DNA of 57,905 bases from Streptomyces scopuliridis RB72 (GTDB lineage: Bacteria > Actinomycetota > Actinomycetes > Streptomycetales > Streptomycetaceae). A program made the position numbers and the translations under genes. Under the pieces are notes generated by a model, which searched no databases, had not been told where the DNA came from, and worked only from the letters and a program-made list of their open reading frames with translations. Location of the stretch: NCBI RefSeq assembly GCF_000718095.1, contig NZ_JOEI01000035.1, positions 1-57,905 on the forward strand, written 5' to 3'. Numbering within the stretch: the first letter of the stretch is position 1; each line of letters begins with the position of its first letter. Positions 31,904-41,476 of this stretch are shown here, piece by piece.

Positions 31904-33154
31904 TCAGACGACGGGGCGGAGCCTCGCCTTGTCGGCGGGGCTGCTGCCCTCCCTCGTCCCGGCCTGGAGGACGCTGCCCTCGCGCCAGTCCTTCCAGTCC
32001 ACGTTCCAGTCCCCGTACCCGTTGCCGAAGTCCTCCATGTAGTCCCCGGCGCTGTTGATGACCTGGACGATGTCGCCCTCCTGGACGGTCTCGAAGAACC
32101 AGGCGGCGTTGCCGGTGGACATGCCCACGCAGCCGTGGCTGACGTTCGCGGACCCCTGCGAGCCCACGGACCACGGCGCGGCGTGTACGTACTCCCCGCT
32201 CCAGGTGACGCGGGTGGCCCAGTAGACAGGCAGGTCGTAGCCCTCGCCGCCGCCGATGCCCACGCTGGTGCCGCGCATGCGTACGAAGTACTCCTGGCCC
32301 AGGACGACCTTGATGCCGTTACGCGTCGAGAAGCCCGGCTTGCCGGTGGTCACCGGAATGCTGTTGATCTCTTCCCCGTTGACATAGACCGTCATGTAAT
32401 GCGCGCTGGCGTCGACGATGGCCTCGACCCGGTCGCCGGTCTTCATCTTGATCGGCTTGACCGCGCCGCCGTACAGCTTGTTGCTGATCTTCACGCCTTC
32501 GAGGGTGCTCGTCGCGGTGACGGTCCCGTTGGCGGGCCAGTAGTCCTTGGGGCGGTAGTGCAGTTCGGTGTCGTCCACCCAGTGCCAGGCGCCGCCGTCC
32601 GCGGCGGGCGTGGAGCGGACCTTCAGGGACCGCTCGACCACGTCCCTGGCCTTCTTGGAGGTGACCGGCTCGCTGAGCGTGGCGGTGATGGGCTGGCCGA
32701 CCCCGTACTCGCCGGAGTCCGGGCCGAATTCGACGGTGAGCTTCTTCTTGGCGGGGCGGGTGTCGAAGGTCAGCGTCCGGAGGCCGGGAACGCCCTTCTT
32801 GCTCTCCGTGGAGACCTTGACGGTGTAGCGGCTGCCGGCGGCCAGGGGCGCCGTGGAGTGCCAGCGTGTGCCGTCGGCGGTGAGTTCGCCGGCCAGGTAG
32901 TGACCCGTCTTGTCGACGGCGGTGACGTCGGTGATCTTGCCGTCGGCCCCCGTGGAGGTGACTTCCAGCGGCTTGTCCGGGTCGGCCTTGGTTTTGCCCG
33001 CGGACGTACTGAAGGAGATCTTGCCGGTGGCGTCGGACGGCTTCGTGGAGAGCGGGTGCTTCTCATCGCTGCTGCACGCGGTCGCGCTCGCCAGGAGGGA
33101 CACGACCAGCAGGGTGCAGCTCAGGACGGTGCGCAAGCGCGGCTTGTGGTTCAT
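31904..33154 (-). CDS. L,D-transpeptidase lipoprotein (YkuD domain)
   Basis: A 416-residue lipoprotein that makes 3-3 crosslinks in peptidoglycan. The lipobox is LLASATAC near residue 25. Two Ig-like domains (about 45-245) lead to the YkuD catalytic domain, with the conserved HAAPWSVGSQGSANVSHGCVGMS motif carrying His and the catalytic Cys. The ATG at 33154 is chosen because TATCTT (33161-33166) ends six bases upstream, so it is probably translated from a leaderless message; a GTG two codons earlier is possible. It follows the cta operon terminator. Genes of this family are usually sensitive to envelope stress. Confidence 0.92.
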   Translation of the reverse strand: MNHKPRLRTVLSCTLLVVSLLASATACSSDEKHPLSTKPSDATGKISFSTSAGKTKADPDKPLEVTSTGADGKITDVTAVDKTGHYLAGELTADGTRWHSTAPLAAGSRYTVKVSTESKKGVPGLRTLTFDTRPAKKKLTVEFGPDSGEYGVGQPITATLSEPVTSKKARDVVERSLKVRSTPAADGGAWHWVDDTELHYRPKDYWPANGTVTATSTLEGVKISNKLYGGAVKPIKMKTGDRVEAIVDASAHYMTVYVNGEEINSIPVTTGKPGFSTRNGIKVVLGQEYFVRMRGTSVGIGGGEGYDLPVYWATRVTWSGEYVHAAPWSVGSQGSANVSHGCVGMSTGNAAWFFETVQEGDIVQVINSAGDYMEDFGNGYGDWNVDWKDWREGSVLQAGTREGSSPADKARLRPVV

Positions 33155-33160
33155 GATCAC

Positions 33161-33166
33161 AAGATA
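33161..33166 (-). promoter_or_regulatory. Candidate -10 box for a leaderless mRNA (L,D-transpeptidase)
   Basis: TATCTT on the minus strand, six bases before ATG 33154, with no ribosome binding site. Identical hexamer and spacing are found at the EEP gene (6545-6550). Confidence 0.5.
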
Positions 33167-33206
33167 GGAACACTCGCCACTTTCCGCGCGACGAGAGAGG
33201 CAAACG

Positions 33207-33243
33207 GGGGCCCGAGCACTCCGAATGGGAATGCTCGGGCCCC
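33207..33243 (-). terminator. Terminator after ctaF
   Basis: GGGGCCCGAGCA (33207-33218) pairs with TGCTCGGGCCCC (33232-33243), a perfect 12-bp stem with a 13-base loop. It starts 17 bases after the ctaF stop and should end the ctaC-ctaD-ctaF transcript. Confidence 0.7.
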
Positions 33244-33259
33244 GGGTTCACTCAGCGTG

Positions 33260-33658
33260 CTACTGGTTCTGGTTCTCGCCCCGGTAGAACTCGAAGACCC
33301 AGCCCCAGAGGCCGATCAGGATCAGCGGCAGCGAAAAGTACAGCAGCCACCAGCCGACCGCCACACCCAGGAAGCCCAGCGCGCCACCGACGGCGAGCGA
33401 GAACGGCTGCCAGCTGTGCGGGGCGAAGAACCCCACCTCGCCGGCCTCGTCCGCGACGTCGGCCTCCTTGTTGTCCTGAGCCAGCGCGTCCATCCGGCGA
33501 GCGGTGAAGGCCAGATAGAAGCCGATCATGACGCTCAGGCCGAAGGCCAGGAACAGCGCCGTCGTACCGACCGGCTCCTTCGACCAGACGCCGTAGACGA
33601 CGGCGGTGGCCAGGATGAAGACGCTCAGCCAGATGAACAGCCTGCCTTGGATCTTCAC
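33260..33658 (-). CDS. ctaF: Cytochrome c oxidase subunit IV, actinobacterial type
   Basis: A 132-residue subunit with four hydrophobic helices, the actinobacteria-specific subunit IV. The sequence starts [22 protein letters not shown]. It is needed for assembly of the aa3 oxidase in mycobacteria. Start GTG 33658 overlaps the ctaD stop by 4 bases. It is last in the ctaC-ctaD-ctaF operon. Confidence 0.92.
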   Translation of the reverse strand: MKIQGRLFIWLSVFILATAVVYGVWSKEPVGTTALFLAFGLSVMIGFYLAFTARRMDALAQDNKEADVADEAGEVGFFAPHSWQPFSLAVGGALGFLGVAVGWWLLYFSLPLILIGLWGWVFEFYRGENQNQ

Positions 33659-35394
33659 TTGCCGACCTCCTTGCCACCCGCGAGGGCGGTGTCCTTCTGG
33701 CCGTCGAGCTCAAGGTGTTCCAGCGCGGCGATCTCGGGGTGGTGCAGATCGAACGCCGGCGATTCGGAACGGATCCGCGGCAGCGTGAGGAAGTTATGCC
33801 GCGGCGGCGGGCAGGAAGTCGCCCATTCGAGTGAACGGCCATAGCCCCACGGGTCGTCGACCTCGACCTTCTTGCCGTACTTGGCCGTCTTCCAGACGTT
33901 GTAGAAGAACGGCAGCACGGAGAGACCGAGGACGAACGAGCTGATCGTGGAGATGGTGTTCAGCGCGGTGAAACCGTCGGCGGCGAGATAGTCCGCGTAA
34001 CGGCGCGGCATGCCCTCGGCGCCCAGCCAGTGCTGGACGAGGAAGGTGCCGTGGAAGCCGATGAACAGCGTCCAGAAGGTGATCTTCCCGAGCCGCTCGT
34101 CCAGCATCTTGCCCGTGAACTTCGGCCACCAGAAGTGGAATCCGGCGAACATCGCGAACACCACCGTGCCGAACACCACGTAGTGGAAGTGCGCCACCAC
34201 GAAGTAGGAGTCGGACACATGGAAGTCCATCGGCGGCGACGCCAGGATCACACCGGTCAGACCGCCGAACACGAAGGTGATCAGGAATCCGATCGTCCAC
34301 AGCATCGGCGTCTCGAAGGACAGTGAGCCCTTCCACATCGTGCCGATCCAGTTGAAGAACTTCACCCCGGTGGGCACCGCGATCAGGAAGGTCATGAACG
34401 AGAAGAACGGCAGCAACACACCGCCGGTCACGTACATATGGTGCGCCCACACCGTCACCGACAGGCCCGCGATCGCGATCGTCGCCGCCACCAGACCGAT
34501 GTAACCGAACATCGGCTTGCGCGAGAAGACCGGGATCACTTCGGAGACGATGCCGAAGAACGGCAAGGCGATGATGTACACCTCTGGATGCCCGAAGAAC
34601 CAGAACAGGTGCTGCCACAGCAAAGCCCCGCCATTGGCGGAGTTGAAGATCTGCGCACCGAACTTCCGGTCCGCCTCCAGCGCGAAGAGCGCGGCGGCCA
34701 GCACCGGGAAGGCCAGCAGGACCAGCACACCGGTCAGCAGCACGTTCCAGGTGAAGATCGGCATCCGGAACATCGTCATGCCGGGCGCGCGCATGCAGAT
34801 GATCGTGGTGATGAAGTTGACCGAACCGAGGATCGTGCCGAAGCCCGAGAAGGCCAGACCCATGATCCACAGATCCGCGCCGATACCCGGCGAACGCACC
34901 GCGTCCGACAGCGGCGAGTACGCGAACCAGCCGAAGTCCGCGGCACCCTGCGGGGTGAGGAAACCGCTCACGGCGATGATCGAGCCGAAGAGGTAGAGCC
35001 AGTACGCGAACATGTTCAGCCGCGGGAACGCCACATCGGGCGCGCCGATCTGCAGCGGCATGATCCAGTTCGCGAATCCGGCGAACAGCGGCGTCGCGAA
35101 CATCAGCAGCATGATCGTGCCGTGCATCGTGAACGCCTGGTTGAACTGCTCGTTCGACATGATCTGCGTACCGGGACGGGCCAGTTCGGCGCGCATGAAG
35201 AGCGCCATCAGACCGCCGATGCAGAAGAACGCGAACGACGTGACCAGGTACATCGTGCCGATCGTCTTGTGATCTGTGGTGGTCAGCCACTTCACGACGA
35301 CATTGCCCGGCTGCTTGCGCCGTACCGGCAGCTCACTCTCGTACGAGTCGTCAGCTGCTGCGGCGGCACCCTGGGGTTCGTTGAGGATGCTCAC
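33655..35394 (-). CDS. ctaD: Cytochrome c oxidase subunit I
   Basis: A 579-residue catalytic subunit with 12 helices. Heme a ligand His in TMHGTIMLL, the CuB/Tyr motif FGHPEVYI, the two CuB His in VWAHHMYV and the heme ligands in [10 protein letters not shown] are all visible. The proton channel residues near TPQGAADFG are also in place. It reduces oxygen and pumps protons. The GTG start at 35394 overlaps the ctaC stop (GTGA), and its stop overlaps ctaF, so the three genes are coupled. Confidence 0.96.
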   Translation of the reverse strand: MSILNEPQGAAAAADDSYESELPVRRKQPGNVVVKWLTTTDHKTIGTMYLVTSFAFFCIGGLMALFMRAELARPGTQIMSNEQFNQAFTMHGTIMLLMFATPLFAGFANWIMPLQIGAPDVAFPRLNMFAYWLYLFGSIIAVSGFLTPQGAADFGWFAYSPLSDAVRSPGIGADLWIMGLAFSGFGTILGSVNFITTIICMRAPGMTMFRMPIFTWNVLLTGVLVLLAFPVLAAALFALEADRKFGAQIFNSANGGALLWQHLFWFFGHPEVYIIALPFFGIVSEVIPVFSRKPMFGYIGLVAATIAIAGLSVTVWAHHMYVTGGVLLPFFSFMTFLIAVPTGVKFFNWIGTMWKGSLSFETPMLWTIGFLITFVFGGLTGVILASPPMDFHVSDSYFVVAHFHYVVFGTVVFAMFAGFHFWWPKFTGKMLDERLGKITFWTLFIGFHGTFLVQHWLGAEGMPRRYADYLAADGFTALNTISTISSFVLGLSVLPFFYNVWKTAKYGKKVEVDDPWGYGRSLEWATSCPPPRHNFLTLPRIRSESPAFDLHHPEIAALEHLELDGQKDTALAGGKEVGK

Positions 35395-36353
35395 AGTTTG
35401 TTCGTCTCCGCATTCCTGGCCGGATCCGTCTGCGCGATGCCCGACGGGATGTAGCCGCTCTGACCCTTCTTGGCCAGCTCTTCCAGGTGCTTCTGGTAGC
35501 GCTCGGGAGAGACCACCTTGACGTTGAAGAGCATCCGCGAGTGGTCGACGCCGCAGAGCTCGGCGCACTTGCCCAGGAAGGTGCCCTCCTGGTTCGGGGT
35601 CACCTCAAAGGAGTTGGTGTGCCCCGGGATGACGTCCTGCTTCATCAGGAACGGCACCACCCAGAAGGAGTGGATGACATCACGCGACGTCAGGATGAAC
35701 CGGACCTTCTCGCCCTTGGGAAGCCACAGCGTCGGACCCGGGTTCCCGGTCTGCGGGTTCCGCTGGCCCGGCACACCGGCGTCGTAGACGCCCTCGGCAC
35801 CCTTGGGGAACTGCTCCGTGAACCGGTTCGGGATGGCGTCGAGCTCCGGGGGGATCTCGTTGCCCGTAGCCGGGTTGCCGTCCACGTTCTCGATGTAGTT
35901 GAAGCCCCAGCTCCACTGGTAGCCGACCACGTTCACGGTGTGGGCCGGCTTCTCGGAGAGGGAGAGGAGCTTCGACTCGTCCCGGGCGGTGAAGTAGAAC
36001 AGCACCGAGACGATGATGAGCGGGACCACGGTGTACAGCGCCTCGATGGGCATGTTGTACCGGGTCTGCGGAGGGACTTCCACCTTCGTGCGGCTGCGCC
36101 GGTGGAAGATGATGCTCCACAGGATCAGGCCCCATACCAGGATGCCCGTGACGAGCGCTGCCGCCCACGAGCCCTGCCAGAGGGAGAGGATCCGGGGAGC
36201 CTCCTCCGTCACTGGGGTGGGCATTCCAAGGCGGGGGAAGTCCTTGTATGTGCAACCGGTGGCGGTCGCGAGGATCAGGCCCGCAGTCAGCACCTGCGGC
36301 AGCTTCCGCCGCATCGGGCGCCGCGACGAGCGGTCGGAGCCGTTGGGACTCAC
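35391..36353 (-). CDS. ctaC: Cytochrome c oxidase subunit II lipoprotein
   Basis: A 320-residue subunit with the CuA site. The N-terminus has a signal peptide and lipobox (LATATGC near residue 35), then two transmembrane helices (about 55-125) and a cupredoxin domain. CuA ligands are in [13 protein letters not shown] plus the upstream His in DVIHSFWV. The GTG at 36353 is preferred: GGGAAGG lies 7 bases upstream, while the longer frame has low-complexity sequence. It receives electrons from QcrC. Confidence 0.94.
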   Translation of the reverse strand: MSPNGSDRSSRRPMRRKLPQVLTAGLILATATGCTYKDFPRLGMPTPVTEEAPRILSLWQGSWAAALVTGILVWGLILWSIIFHRRSRTKVEVPPQTRYNMPIEALYTVVPLIIVSVLFYFTARDESKLLSLSEKPAHTVNVVGYQWSWGFNYIENVDGNPATGNEIPPELDAIPNRFTEQFPKGAEGVYDAGVPGQRNPQTGNPGPTLWLPKGEKVRFILTSRDVIHSFWVVPFLMKQDVIPGHTNSFEVTPNQEGTFLGKCAELCGVDHSRMLFNVKVVSPERYQKHLEELAKKGQSGYIPSGIAQTDPARNAETNKL

Positions 36354-36630
36354 GTAGCGCCTTCCCGAGAGTCTCGCCCGCGCGGCCGGCTGCGGCCGTC
36401 TCCTGGTCGGTCGCCGGCCCTGACGCGGGCAGGGGTTTGGATGTTTATGCGGACCAAACCCTACTGGACGCGATTTGGGGCCGTGCGGGGAGGGTGCCCA
36501 ACGCGCCGCCCGACTCCCCGAAGGGGTGGCCCGACCGTCCCCGGCGCTGCCCGGAGGCCCTGGAAGGGCGGCTTCCGGGGCACTTCTGACGCCCCCTCCG
36601 GCCCCCCTCCGGATCTCTCTCCGGATGCGT

Positions 36631-36699
36631 GGAACCGGCACCTCCGGGTGCACGGAACCGGCACCTCCGGGTACGCGGAACCGGCACGTCCGGGCACCC
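36631..36699. repeat. Three 23-bp tandem repeats between ctaC and the desulfurase-TusA gene
   Basis: GGAACCGGCACCTCCGGGT occurs as the core of units 36631-36653, 36654-36676 and 36677-36699, the third having two changes. They lie in the 361-bp shared upstream region of two divergent genes. Each unit begins with GGAAC, the -35 motif of some ECF sigma factors. The promoter for the plus-strand gene may use TAGCGT (36704-36709). The rest of the gap (36354-36630) shows no gene. Confidence 0.75.
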
Positions 36700-36714
36700 G
36701 CGTTAGCGTGGAGT

Positions 36715-38100
36715 GTGGCCTACTTCGACGTCGCTTCCTCCGCTCCGCTGCACCCCGTCGCCCGCCAGGCTCTCCAAGCTTCCCTGGACGAGGGGTGGGC
36801 CGACCCGGCACGCCTCTACCGCGAGGGCCGGCGGGCCGTACTGCTGCTGGACGCGGCGCGCGAGGCCGCCGCGGAGGCGGTCGGCTGCCGTCCCGACGAA
36901 CTGGTTTTCACTCCTTCGGGGACATATGCGGTGCATTCCGGAATGTCCGGTGCTCTCGCGGGCCGTCGCCGCATCGGACGGCACGCGGTGGTGTCGGCGG
37001 TGGAGCACTCCTCGGTGCTCCACGCGGCGGCGGCCCACGAGGCGGCGACCGGCGGAACGGTGACCGAGGTGCCGGTGGACCGGCTCGGCGCGGTGTCGCC
37101 CGACGCGTACGCGGAGGCGCTGCGTGAGGACACGGCGCTGGCCTGCCTCCAGTCGGCCAACCACGAGGTGGGTACGGAGCAGCCGGTGGCGGCGGTCGCC
37201 GAGGCGTGCCGCGGCCGGGGCGTGCCGCTGCTGGTGGACGCGGCGCAGTCGCTGGGCTGGGGCCCGGTCGAGGGCGCGTGGTCGCTGCTGACGGGGAGCG
37301 CGCACAAATGGGGCGGTCCGGCGGGCGTCGGGCTGCTGGCCGTACGCAAGGGTGTCCGGTTCGCCCCGCAAGGCCCGGCCGACGAGCGGGAGTCGGGGCG
37401 CGCTCCGGGGTTCCAGAACATTCCGGCGATCGTGGCGGCGGTGGCCTCACTGCGGGCGGTACGCGCGGAGGCGGCGGACGAGGCGGTGCGGCTGCGGGCG
37501 CTGGTGGACCGGATCAGGGCGCGGGTGCCGGAGCTGGTGCCCGATGTGGAGGTGGTGGGCGATCCGGACCGCCGGCTCCCCCATCTCGTCACGTTCTCCT
37601 GTCTCTATGTCGACGGAGAGGCGCTGCTGCACGAGCTGGACCGGGCGGGGTTCTCCGTCTCCTCCGGATCGTCCTGTACGAGCAGCACGCTGACCCCGAG
37701 CCATGTGCTGCGGGCGATGGGCGTGCTGTCGGAGGGGAACGTCCGGATCTCGCTGCCCCTCGGCACCCCGGAGACGGATGTGGACGGGTTCCTGGAGGTG
37801 CTGCCCTCGGTGGTGTCCGGCGTACGCGAGCGGCTCGGCGCGCCGGTCTCCGCCGCCGGGTCCGCCGGCACGGGGCCGTCGCTCGTGGTGGACGCGCTCG
37901 GCAAGCGGTGTCCGATCCCGGTGATCGAGCTGGCGAAGGTGTTCGGCGACGTACCGGTGGGCGGGACGGTGACGGTGCTCTCGGACGACGAGGCGGCACG
38001 GCTGGACATTCCGGCGTGGTGCGAGATGCGCGGCCAGGAGTACGTGGGCGAGCAGCCGGCGGACCACGGTGTCGCGTATGTGGTCCGCCGGGTGTCGTAG
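36715..38100 (+). CDS. Cysteine desulfurase fused to TusA sulfur carrier
   Basis: A 461-residue two-domain protein. Residues 1-370 are a class V aminotransferase with the PLP Lys in SAHKWGGPAG, the Asp in LLVDAAQSLGW and the active-site Cys in SSGSSCTSSTL; it should take sulfur from cysteine as a persulfide. Residues 385-461 are a TusA/SirA domain with its carrier Cys in KRCPIPVIELAK. The fusion lets the persulfide pass directly to TusA. The GTG at 36715 is only six bases from TAGCGT and has no usual Shine-Dalgarno spacing, so the message may be leaderless. It is convergent with the PfkB kinase gene. Confidence 0.9.
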   Translation: MAYFDVASSAPLHPVARQALQASLDEGWADPARLYREGRRAVLLLDAAREAAAEAVGCRPDELVFTPSGTYAVHSGMSGALAGRRRIGRHAVVSAVEHSSVLHAAAAHEAATGGTVTEVPVDRLGAVSPDAYAEALREDTALACLQSANHEVGTEQPVAAVAEACRGRGVPLLVDAAQSLGWGPVEGAWSLLTGSAHKWGGPAGVGLLAVRKGVRFAPQGPADERESGRAPGFQNIPAIVAAVASLRAVRAEAADEAVRLRALVDRIRARVPELVPDVEVVGDPDRRLPHLVTFSCLYVDGEALLHELDRAGFSVSSGSSCTSSTLTPSHVLRAMGVLSEGNVRISLPLGTPETDVDGFLEVLPSVVSGVRERLGAPVSAAGSAGTGPSLVVDALGKRCPIPVIELAKVFGDVPVGGTVTVLSDDEAARLDIPAWCEMRGQEYVGEQPADHGVAYVVRRVS

Positions 38101-38129
38101 CTCGCGGGCCGTAGCCCACGGGCCGTACG

Positions 38130-39104
38130 TCAGGCCAGGTGGGCCTGGACCTCGGCGGCGGCGTCATGGCCGTACGCCTTGGTGAAGCGCTCCATGAAGT
38201 GGGTCCGGCGCAGGGTGTACTCCTGGGTGCCGACGGTCTCGATGACCAGCGTCGCGAGCATGCAGCCGACCTGGGCCGCGCGCTCCAGGCCGACGCCCCA
38301 GGAGAGGCCCGAGAGGAATCCGGCGCGGAAGGCGTCGCCGACGCCCGTCGGGTCGGCCTTGGTCTCCTCCTCGGGACAGCCGACGATGATCGGCTCATCG
38401 CCCACGCGGTCGATCCGGACGCCGTTCTTGCCCAGCGTCGTGACGCGGTGGCCGACCCGGGAGAGGATCTCGGCGTCGGACCAGCCGGTCTTGGACTCGA
38501 TGAGCCCCTTCTCGTACTCGTTCGAGAAGAGATACGTGGCGCCGTCGAGCAGGGTGCGGATCTCGTCCGAGCCCATGCGCGCGATCTGCTGCGAGAAGTC
38601 CGCGGCGAACGGGATGCCGCGCGTACGGCACTCCTCGGTGTGGCGGAGCATGCCCTCGGGGTCGTCCGCGCCGATCAGCACCAGGTCCAGGCCGCCGACG
38701 CGGTCGGCGACCTTCTTGAGCTCGATCAGCCGGGCCTCGCTCATCGCGCCCGTGTAGAAGGAGCCGATCTGGTTGTGGTCGGCGTCCGTCGTGCAGACGA
38801 AGCGGGCCGTGTGCAGGACCTCGGAGATACGGACCGACGCGGTGTCGACCCCGTGGCGGTCCAGCCAGGCGCGGTACTCGTCGAAGTCCGATCCGGCCGC
38901 GCCGACCAGGATGGGACCGGTGCCCAGCTGGCCCATGCCGAAGCAGATGTTCGCTCCGACACCGCCCCTGCGCACATCGAGGTTGTCGACCAGGAAGGAG
39001 AGGGAGACCGTGTGGAGCTGCTCGGCGACCAGCTGGTCGGCGAAGCGGCCGGGAAAGGTCATCAGATGGTCGGTGGCGATGGAGCCGGTGACTGCGATTC
39101 GCAC
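38130..39104 (-). CDS. PfkB-family carbohydrate or adenosine kinase
   Basis: A 324-residue ribokinase-fold kinase. The N-terminal substrate-binding motif GGVGANICFGMGQLG and the C-terminal signature TGVGDAFRAGFLSGL with its catalytic Asp are present, and there is the anion-hole region KADPTGVGD. The length and the sequence resemble actinobacterial adenosine kinases, but sugar kinases of this family look similar. The start is GTG 39104. The gene ends 29 bp from the desulfurase-TusA gene on the other strand. Confidence 0.87.
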   Translation of the reverse strand: MRIAVTGSIATDHLMTFPGRFADQLVAEQLHTVSLSFLVDNLDVRRGGVGANICFGMGQLGTGPILVGAAGSDFDEYRAWLDRHGVDTASVRISEVLHTARFVCTTDADHNQIGSFYTGAMSEARLIELKKVADRVGGLDLVLIGADDPEGMLRHTEECRTRGIPFAADFSQQIARMGSDEIRTLLDGATYLFSNEYEKGLIESKTGWSDAEILSRVGHRVTTLGKNGVRIDRVGDEPIIVGCPEEETKADPTGVGDAFRAGFLSGLSWGVGLERAAQVGCMLATLVIETVGTQEYTLRRTHFMERFTKAYGHDAAAEVQAHLA

Positions 39105-39361
39105 GGCGTGAACGCTCCTGATGAGGAGAACGGTTGACAGTTCACGCTATCGGGTCGGCGGCGGCCTTCCTAAGCTCACGAACTACCTGATAGTGGGGCT
39201 TTCTTCATGAGACGGACGGTCATACGGCGCGGGTGAGCCAAACCGGGCGGCCGATCCGGGACACCCACTCGGCGTAGTCCGGGGAACCGCGCGCTCCTCC
39301 GTTCCGTCCCACCGGCGTCAGGGGACGACCCGGGACGATCCACAGTCGAAGGAGCGCAGCG

Positions 39362-40888
39362 GTGACCAGCACGGAGCGGCCTCAGGAGAGCACAGCAGGC
39401 GCCGACGCCGCCGAACGCCCGCGCCGGCGGCGTTCCCCGCTCGCCGTCGCCACGGTGACGGCGGCGGTACTGATCGCCGGGGGCGGTGGCGCGTACTTCG
39501 CCACAAGCGCCTCCGGCGACGGTACGGACGGCAGGAGCGGTACGGCGGGGAACGGCGGGCCACCGCTGCTCGCCCTCGACAGCGCGGCGAGCGGATCCGG
39601 AACCGGATCTGGATCCGCGTCCGGGACCAGCCCCTCCGAGCCGCCCGGTATCGCGCCCGGCGAGCCGGATCCGAGCGGGGTCACCTACCGCGCCAAGGGC
39701 TCGCTGCCCGACGGTCCCGCGACGGCCCGTGTCTACCGTACGAACGGAGAGGTCGCGGCGGCGGACGTGGCCCGGCTGGCGGAGGCGCTGGGTGTGCCGG
39801 GCACGCCGCGGGCGGACGGGACGGCCTGGAAGGTCGGTACGGAGAAGGACGGTTCGGGCCCGCTGCTCCGGGTCGCCAAGCAGGCGCCGGGAACCTGGAC
39901 CTTCGACCGGTACCGCCCATCGGGCAGCGACAACTGCCTCAAGGGGAAGAGCTGTCCGAGCGACGGCGGCGGCCCCGGAGAGGGAGCCGTCGCCGGGGGT
40001 GACCCCGTGAGCGAGGCGGCGGCGAAGCGGGCGGCGGCTCCGGTACTGAAGGCGCTGGGCCAGGACAAGGCCGCGCTGGACGCCCGCCAGTTGATGGGCG
40101 CGATCCGGGTGGTGAACGCGGACCCGGTGATCGGCGGGCTGCCCACCTATGGCTGGTCCACCGGGATCCAGGTGGGCGCCGACGGGCAAGTGACGGGCGG
40201 CACCGGCCAGTTGAAGGCACCCGAGCAGAGCGACTCTTATCCGGTGATCGGCGCGGACGAGGCGCTGAAGGAGCTGAACGCGTCGGGCGACACCACCGGC
40301 CGCGGCCGCATCGGCGGCTGCGCGACCCCGGCGCCGCTGGAGGGCGGTACGTCGCCGGAGGGCGGGAAGCCCTCGGCTCCGTGCACACCGGAGGACGCCC
40401 CCGAGGCGGCGCCGATGGTGGTCGAGAAGGCGGTCTTCGGGCTGGCGATGCTGTCCGTGGACGGGCGCGGGGCTCTCGTACCGTCCTGGCTGTTCGAGGT
40501 GGTACCGGGCGGGGACGCCATGCCGTACACGGTCACCCAGCCCGCGGTCGCTCCGGAGTTCCTGGCGAAGCCGAAGCCGAAGCCGGTGCCCCCGCAGGCG
40601 CAGCCGCGGCCGGGCGAGGAGCTGCCGGGCGAGCGGGTCACCTCGTACAGCACCGAGGGGCGGACCCTGACGCTGCACTTCTCGGGCGGCGTGTGCAGTA
40701 CGTACACGGCATCGGCGGACGAGAGCGGTACGGCGGTGAAGGTGAGGCTGAGCGAGTCCCGCCCGGAGCCGGGGACGGTCTGTGTGGCGATGGCCAAGTT
40801 CCAGACGGCGAAGGTGACCCTGGAGAAGCCGCTGGGCGACCGGCGCGTGGTGGAGGCGACGACAGGCGACCCGCTGCCGCTGCACTGA
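39362..40888 (+). CDS. Hypothetical single-pass membrane protein
   Basis: A 508-residue protein of unknown function. After an Arg-rich cytoplasmic end there is one transmembrane helix (about residues 28-48), then a Gly/Ser/Thr-rich linker and a large extracytoplasmic region. Cysteines occur as pairs (DNCLKGKSCP, GGCATP/APCTP, CSTYTAS/TVCVAM), which could form disulfides. I recall a protein of this layout in this position in other streptomycetes, often annotated only as membrane protein. The GTG start at 39362 gives the full helix. A strong bidirectional terminator separates it from erpA. Confidence 0.8.
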   Translation: MTSTERPQESTAGADAAERPRRRRSPLAVATVTAAVLIAGGGGAYFATSASGDGTDGRSGTAGNGGPPLLALDSAASGSGTGSGSASGTSPSEPPGIAPGEPDPSGVTYRAKGSLPDGPATARVYRTNGEVAAADVARLAEALGVPGTPRADGTAWKVGTEKDGSGPLLRVAKQAPGTWTFDRYRPSGSDNCLKGKSCPSDGGGPGEGAVAGGDPVSEAAAKRAAAPVLKALGQDKAALDARQLMGAIRVVNADPVIGGLPTYGWSTGIQVGADGQVTGGTGQLKAPEQSDSYPVIGADEALKELNASGDTTGRGRIGGCATPAPLEGGTSPEGGKPSAPCTPEDAPEAAPMVVEKAVFGLAMLSVDGRGALVPSWLFEVVPGGDAMPYTVTQPAVAPEFLAKPKPKPVPPQAQPRPGEELPGERVTSYSTEGRTLTLHFSGGVCSTYTASADESGTAVKVRLSESRPEPGTVCVAMAKFQTAKVTLEKPLGDRRVVEATTGDPLPLH

Positions 40889-40908
40889 CGCGGCGCGGGT
40901 GACGGGTG

Positions 40909-40946
40909 AAAGGCGGCGGCCCCGGGGTTCCGGGGCCGCCGCCTTT
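40909..40946. terminator. Bidirectional terminator between the membrane protein gene and erpA
   Basis: GGCGGCGGCCCCGG (40912-40925) pairs with CCGGGGCCGCCGCC (40930-40943) with a 4-base loop, and AAA (40909-40911) with TTT (40944-40946) extends it to 17 bp. The A and T ends make it a good terminator in both directions. Confidence 0.8.
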
Positions 40947-40969
40947 CGCTCGCGCGCTGTGTCCTGGGT

Positions 40970-40984
40970 CCGGACAGGGCCTAG
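40970..40984 (-). repeat. End fragment of the MITE-like element at the erpA stop codon
   Basis: On the minus strand CTAGGCCCTGTCCGG (40984 down to 40970) is identical to the 15 bases at 31632-31646, the left end of the 161-bp element including CTAG. The TAG in it is the erpA stop codon (40981-40983). Confidence 0.6.
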
Positions 40985-41337
40985 CTGAAGGAGTCCCCGC
41001 AGGCGCAGGAGCCCGTCGCGTTCGGGTTGTCGATCGTGAAGCCCTGCTTCTCGATGGTGTCGACGAAGTCGATGGAGGCGCCGCCCAGGTACGGGGCGCT
41101 CATCCGGTCGGTGACGACCTTGACGCCACCGAAGTCCTTGACGACATCGCCGTCGAGCGAGCGCTCGTCGAAGAACAGCTGGTAACGCAGGCCGGAGCAG
41201 CCGCCGGGCTGTACGGCGACGCGCAGTGCGAGGTCGTCCCGGCCTTCCTGGTCCAGCAGGGCCTTGACCTTGCCCGCGGCGGCGTCGGACAGGAGGATGC
41301 CGTCGCTCACGGTGGTGGTCTCGTCCGATACGGACAT
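40981..41337 (-). CDS. erpA: A-type iron-sulfur carrier protein (IscA/ErpA family)
   Basis: A 118-residue HesB/IscA/ErpA protein that carries Fe-S clusters to apo-proteins. The three conserved Cys are in PGGCSGLRY and GSCACGDSF. Length and motif spacing are normal. ATG 41337 has a good upstream AGAGAAG. The stop codon is supplied by a 15-bp fragment identical to an element end. Nearby nadA encodes a [4Fe-4S] enzyme, so the link with Fe-S supply is natural. Confidence 0.93.
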   Translation of the reverse strand: MSVSDETTTVSDGILLSDAAAGKVKALLDQEGRDDLALRVAVQPGGCSGLRYQLFFDERSLDGDVVKDFGGVKVVTDRMSAPYLGGASIDFVDTIEKQGFTIDNPNATGSCACGDSFS

Positions 41338-41476
41338 CTGCTTCTCTCCCGGGTTGTACGGACTGCTTGCCGACAGTGCAACCGGCTCGGCCGCGGAATC
41401 ATTCCGGGCGCTGGCGCGTGTCTTTCCCTCCTTCATGCTCGCACACCGGCTCGCGATGCGGCAGCGGGTGGCCCCC

